Source of the DNA: Promicromonosporaceae bacterium | GTDB taxonomy: Bacteria > Actinomycetota > Actinomycetes > Actinomycetales > Cellulomonadaceae | DNA: 8,340 nt | Assembly: GCA_009782865.1 (NCBI GenBank) | Contig: WRIF01000049.1 | Location: forward strand, 1-8,340 | Reading direction: 5' to 3' | In this document: in pieces, positions 5,805 through 8,340 of the stretch | How positions within the stretch are numbered: the stretch's first letter is position 1 | Layout: every line of letters begins with the position of its first letter | Made by a program: the position numbers and the translations under genes | The notes under the pieces: generated by a model | Seen by the model: only the letters and a program-made list of their open reading frames with translations | Told to the model about the DNA's origin: nothing | The model's database searches: none

Positions 5805-6316
5805 GCAGTTTCCTTTCCTAGCCTCTCCCGCAGCATTCTCAGCCCATCCTTCTTCAACTGGCTGACTCGCACTCGGGACAAGCCCATCTCTTTGCCGACA
5901 TCGGTGCCGCTGCGTTCTCTCATCACAACCTGCTCAATCACCTGACGTTCCCTGGGCGGCAGTGCAGCCACCGCTTGGCGCAGCTTCGGAATAATGCGTT
6001 GCAGGTCAACGCGGCGGATGACCTCGGCTTCTAGCCCTTCTGTGGGCTTGTTGGCCTCTTCCAAGTCGGCCCTGCGGATCACCGCAGGAGACTTGGCGAG
6101 GTCGAGCGCCTTGGTCTTGGTGACCCACACCAGGAACGCCTCGGGATTCCCGATGCTTGCAGGCGGCTTCTCCATCACAGAGCGGATGGCGTCCTGCACG
6201 GCGTCCTGGGCGAGGTCTGGGCGGCCAACCTTGCGCAGCACGCTGTGAGCGACGCCGTGCATCGCCTTCCGGTTCTGCTGGTAGAGCGCAGCCCAGTCAT
6301 GCTTCGGGGCGGTCAT
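5801..6316 (-). CDS. ECF-like sigma-70 family RNA polymerase sigma factor
   Basis: A 171-aa protein with only regions 2 and 4, as in ECF (group 4) sigma factors. Region 2 lies at about 8-80 (DLAQDAVQDAIRSVMEKP, then NPEAFLVWVTKTKALDLAKS). Region 4 lies at about 110-168 (VAALPPRERQVIEQVVMRERSGTDVGKEMGLSRVRVSQL), which has the sigma-4 HTH. It would direct RNA polymerase to special promoters. A matching bipartite motif lies at 6379-6413, about 63 nt before this start, so the gene is probably autoregulated. The ATG at 6316 is preceded by a modest AGGGGG ribosome binding site at about 6326-6331. The gene ends in an ATGA overlap with the HTH gene. No transmembrane anti-sigma gene is nearby, and the HTH protein is the likely substitute. 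Family confidence is high; the linear regulatory scheme is inference. Confidence 0.87.
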   Translation of the reverse strand: MTAPKHDWAALYQQNRKAMHGVAHSVLRKVGRPDLAQDAVQDAIRSVMEKPPASIGNPEAFLVWVTKTKALDLAKSPAVIRRADLEEANKPTEGLEAEVIRRVDLQRIIPKLRQAVAALPPRERQVIEQVVMRERSGTDVGKEMGLSRVRVSQLKKDGLRMLRERLGKETA

Positions 6317-6572
6317 CTTGACTTACCCCCTGCATGAGCGCTGGGACCGCGCATGAGGCCTCCCTCATTCGACCGATGTCACTTAGTAGTCGATTGACGG
6401 CGGGAATTGTTAAATCCCGCATCAAGCCTACGGGCCAGCACCCTGCAATCTCAGGCACGGCATGGCCCTCTCGGACAAGTTGCGTCGCCTGCCGCGCCCA
6501 GCGGCCCTGTGGCTCCTGGCCGTTCGAGCTTTCGCTCTCACTGTCTGTCTCAGTCGACCTCTGATGGACCAC
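6297..6572 (-). CDS. Doubtful 91-aa ORF spanning the sigma-operon promoter
   Basis: An open frame runs from a GTG at 6572 to a stop at 6297, overlapping the sigma gene by 20 nt. The N-terminus is Ser/Glu/Asp/Thr-rich (TETDSESESS), followed by RWARQATQLVREGHAVPEI, which could form helices. There is no good ribosome binding site, only AAGAAG. The second half runs straight through the putative sigma promoter and its codons lose the G/C third-position bias. I recognise no family. It may be a remnant of an older gene whose 3' part became regulatory sequence, or chance. Confidence 0.18.
   Translation of the reverse strand: MVHQRSTETDSESESSNGQEPQGRWARQATQLVREGHAVPEIAGCWPVGLMRDLTIPAVNRLLSDIGRMREASCAVPALMQGVSQDDRPEA
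6379..6413 (-). promoter_or_regulatory. ECF-type autoregulatory promoter of the sigma-HTH-protease operon (copy 1)
   Basis: On the minus strand this reads TTAACAAT (6413-6406), 8 nt, TCAATCGACTACT (6397-6385), 2 nt, GTGA (6382-6379). About 26 of 35 positions equal the copy at 4059-4093, with no gap. The -35-like AAC and -10-like CGAC are 16 nt apart, as expected for an ECF sigma factor. The predicted start near 6380 gives a leader of about 60 nt to the sigma ATG at 6316. Since the only sigma gene in view lies directly downstream, self-activation is the simplest reading. Confidence 0.75.
6400..6420. promoter_or_regulatory. Inverted repeat flanking the -35 block of the sigma-operon promoter
   Basis: GCGGGA (6400-6405) and TCCCGC (6415-6420) form a 6-bp inverted repeat exactly bracketing the -35 block and one base. 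The equivalent bases around copy 2 (4078-4102) are not symmetrical, so this feature is specific to the operon promoter. It may be an operator for the HTH protein, competing with sigma-RNA polymerase. Short arms make chance possible. Confidence 0.4.
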
Positions 6573-6602
6573 ACTTCTTGCTGACGAGGTTGGGTCTGCG
6601 CA

Positions 6603-6618
6603 CCTTCCGCTTGGAAGG
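6603..6618 (+). promoter_or_regulatory. Hairpin enclosing the relaxase ribosome binding site
   Basis: CCTTCC (6603-6608) pairs perfectly with GGAAGG (6613-6618) across a 4-nt loop (GCTT). The right arm is part of the purine-rich Shine-Dalgarno (GGAAGGGAG, 6613-6621) that lies 7 nt before the relaxase ATG at 6629. In the mRNA the structure would mask much of this site and damp relaxase translation. Confidence 0.5.
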
Positions 6619-6628
6619 GAGCGTCAAG

Positions 6629-8340
6629 ATGACGGTTTCGATGCGGGTTATCACCGCTGGGGAGGGCTACCGCTACGTTCTGGCGTCGGTAGTGGCGGGA
6701 GACGGAGACCGGAGTTTGTCCACGCCTCTGACGCGCTACTACGCCGAGGTGGGCTGCCCGCCCGGCAGGTGGCTCGGCTCGGGCATCGATTCACTGCAAC
6801 TCGACACGCTGGCCGTCGGCGACGTGGTGACGGAGGCGCAGTTGCAGGCTCTCATCGGGCAGGGCTGCAACCCTGTGACGGGCGAGGACTTGGGCCGTCC
6901 GTTGCTGCATCACAGCAGCGTGCAGGAACGTGTCCGGGCGCGGGCAGCCCGCCTCGACTCTGCATTGTCGCTGGAGGATCGTGCAGCCGCCGTGCAGGAG
7001 ATCACCTCCGAAGAGACTGCACGCGGCACTCGCCGCACGGTTGCAGGTTTCGACTACTCTTTCTCGGTGCCGAAGTCGGTGTCGGTGCTGTGGGGCCTGG
7101 CCGACGCGGGCACGCAGGAGATGATCGTGCAGGCCCACCACAATGCCGTCGCGCAGGTCGTCGCCTTCATGGAGAAGGAGGTGGTTGCAACCCGGATCGG
7201 CGCGTCCACCCGTGGCGGCCCGGCGGCGCAGGTTGACTCCACGGGCGTGCTCGCCACCGTCTACGACCACTGGGATTCCCGCGATGGCGACCCGCAGTTG
7301 CACAGCCACGTCCTGATCTCGAACAAGACCTGCACCGCCCAAGACGGCAGATGGCGAGCCATCGACGGCAGGCCGATGCACGCCGCGACCATCGCCATTT
7401 CGCAGTTGTTCAACGCCGCGCTGGCCGACGAGTTGGCCCGCATGTTCGGCTTGTCGTGGGACACCCGCGACCGGGGCGACGACCGCAACGACGCCTGGGA
7501 GATCGCCGAAGTCGGCGAGGACCTGATTTGGGAGTTCTCGTCGCGTTCCCGCGCCATCAACGCCGAGACGGCCCGCCTGATCGCCGCCTACGTCGCCGAG
7601 CGCGGGCGGCAGCCGTCAGAGCGGACCATCATCCGATTCCGCCAACAAGCCACACTCTCCACCCGGCCCGAAAAGGTGCTGCGCTCCCTGGCTGACCTGA
7701 CCGCCGAATGGCGCGAACGGGCGACTGGCCTGCTGGGCGAGGACGCGACCGACTGGACCCGACGGGTGATCGCTGCTGGCGACTCCCTGGTGATCCGCGC
7801 CGATGACGTGCCCCTCGACGTGATCGAGACCCTGGGCGTGGCGGTAGTGCAGCGCACCGCAGAACGACACTCGACGTGGACCCGCTGGACACTGCACGGC
7901 GAGGTGTCCCGGCAGACGATGGGCTGGCACTTCGCCACCATCGCCGACCGCGAGGCCGTTACCGGGATGATCGCCGACGCCGCCCAGGCCGCCTCGCTGC
8001 GACTCACTCCCGAGGAAATGTCGGTGCCCGCCGAGTTCGCCAACCCGGACGGCTCCAGCCGGTTCCGGCCCCGCCACCTGGCGCTCTACTCGTCCCAAGA
8101 ACTGCTCGACGCCGAAGCCGCGCTGGTGGCTCTGTCACGAGACACGTCAGGGCCGTCGCTGCCCGTCGAAGTCATGGAGCAGGTTGCCGCTTCACCGGAC
8201 GATGCCGGGCGAGTGCTGTCCGAAGACCAGGCCGAAGCGCTGGCTGCCGTCGCCACATCAGGCCGTGTGGTTGACGTGCTGGTTGGGCCTGCCGGGGCGG
8301 GCAAGACGACCGCGCTGGCGGCGCTGCGCCGGACGCGGGG
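6629..8340 (+). CDS. MobF (TrwC/TraA-type) conjugative relaxase-helicase, N-terminal part, 3' end beyond window
   Basis: 570 codons are visible and the frame is open to the window edge. The relaxase domain starts with TAGEGYRYV, whose Y14 and Y16 correspond by eye to the first tyrosine cluster of TrwC. TRYYAEVGCPPGRWLGSGI follows, with Y37/Y38 at the second cluster. FSVPKSVSVLW (145-155) is the usual downstream motif. The metal-binding three-histidine motif is H214...GDPQLHSHVLISN with H225 and H227. After a linker the helicase domain begins, with SEDQAEALAAV and the Walker A motif GPAGAGKTT (553-561, K559). Such proteins nick oriT, attach covalently to the 5' end and unwind the DNA for transfer. 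The full protein is usually well over 1000 aa, so about half or more is missing. The ATG at 6629 has a purine-rich Shine-Dalgarno 7 nt upstream, partly enclosed in a hairpin. The gene is transcribed away from the sigma operon. Confidence 0.92.
   Translation, partial: MTVSMRVITAGEGYRYVLASVVAGDGDRSLSTPLTRYYAEVGCPPGRWLGSGIDSLQLDTLAVGDVVTEAQLQALIGQGCNPVTGEDLGRPLLHHSSVQERVRARAARLDSALSLEDRAAAVQEITSEETARGTRRTVAGFDYSFSVPKSVSVLWGLADAGTQEMIVQAHHNAVAQVVAFMEKEVVATRIGASTRGGPAAQVDSTGVLATVYDHWDSRDGDPQLHSHVLISNKTCTAQDGRWRAIDGRPMHAATIAISQLFNAALADELARMFGLSWDTRDRGDDRNDAWEIAEVGEDLIWEFSSRSRAINAETARLIAAYVAERGRQPSERTIIRFRQQATLSTRPEKVLRSLADLTAEWRERATGLLGEDATDWTRRVIAAGDSLVIRADDVPLDVIETLGVAVVQRTAERHSTWTRWTLHGEVSRQTMGWHFATIADREAVTGMIADAAQAASLRLTPEEMSVPAEFANPDGSSRFRPRHLALYSSQELLDAEAALVALSRDTSGPSLPVEVMEQVAASPDDAGRVLSEDQAEALAAVATSGRVVDVLVGPAGAGKTTALAALRRTR

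Larger units (their letters stand above)
6317..6628. other. Divergent intergenic region between the sigma operon and the relaxase gene
   Basis: This 312-bp stretch holds the sigma-operon promoter (6379-6413), an inverted repeat around its -35 block (6400-6420), and a hairpin over the relaxase ribosome binding site (6603-6618). Between about 6430 and 6600 I see only a loose inverted repeat (GGGCCA 6432-6437, TGGCCC 6463-6468) and a doubtful ORF. No convincing plus-strand promoter was found. Because oriT of MobF systems is often close to the relaxase gene, this region is a reasonable place to look for it, but I cannot recognise a nic site. Confidence 0.5.

Noticed and set aside
4948..5865. Plus-strand ORF of 305 codons across the HTH and protease genes
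   Set aside because: Ser/Arg-rich antisense translation crossing two well-supported genes, with no domain and no ribosome binding site.
6394..6415. TTGACG followed by an AT-rich GTTAAAT on the plus strand as a relaxase promoter
   Set aside because: The spacing is only about 9 nt and both pieces belong to the minus-strand bipartite promoter.
6463..6585. Possible 40-aa plus-strand ORF with a hydrophobic middle (ALWLLAVRAFALTV)
   Set aside because: No Shine-Dalgarno and no known relative that I recognise; too short to support.
7588..8098. Minus-strand ORFs of 151 and 160 codons
   Set aside because: Shadows of the relaxase-helicase frame, which has its full set of motifs on the plus strand.

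Overview
The window looks like part of an actinobacterial integrative-conjugative element or conjugative plasmid. The GC content is high, the genes are packed into translationally coupled runs (four ATGA start/stop overlaps), and a MobF relaxase, a prim-pol replication protein, an ArdC-type protein and a piece of a large serine recombinase sit together. Species cannot be told from the sequence alone.

Left part (1-2446, all minus strand): the 3' half of a large serine recombinase enters from the left edge. It has no catalytic domain and no usable start. It joins, out of frame, the end of a bifunctional DNA primase/polymerase gene. The primase is coupled by an ATGA overlap to an upstream gene for an ArdC-like metallopeptidase with an HELAH motif. 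This is a replication/establishment module with a probable deletion scar on its left.

Middle (2447-3850): a plus-strand gene for a DUF1016/YhcG-type PD-(D/E)XK nuclease stands alone, between an intergenic region rich in inverted repeats and a strong hairpin that probably ends transcription from both sides. It looks like independent cargo, possibly defence-related.

Right-centre (3849-6628): the most interesting part. A three-gene minus-strand operon encodes an ECF-like sigma factor, an XRE-type HTH protein with an extra N-terminal segment, and an ImmA/IrrE-type HEYGH protease with a 12-cysteine C-terminal tail. All junctions are ATGA overlaps. A 51-aa basic protein follows. A bipartite motif, TTAACAAT - 8 nt - TCAATCGACTACT, occurs in front of the sigma operon and again in front of the 51-aa gene. 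Its geometry (AAC - 16 nt - CGAC) is that of an ECF promoter. I infer a self-amplifying regulatory circuit: the sigma factor drives its own operon and the small protein, the HTH protein restrains it, and the protease relieves the restraint.

Right edge (6629-8340, plus strand): the N-terminal 570 codons of a TrwC/TraA-type MobF relaxase-helicase, cut by the window just after the Walker A motif. It is divergent from the sigma operon, so the intergenic region between them may connect stress sensing with transfer.
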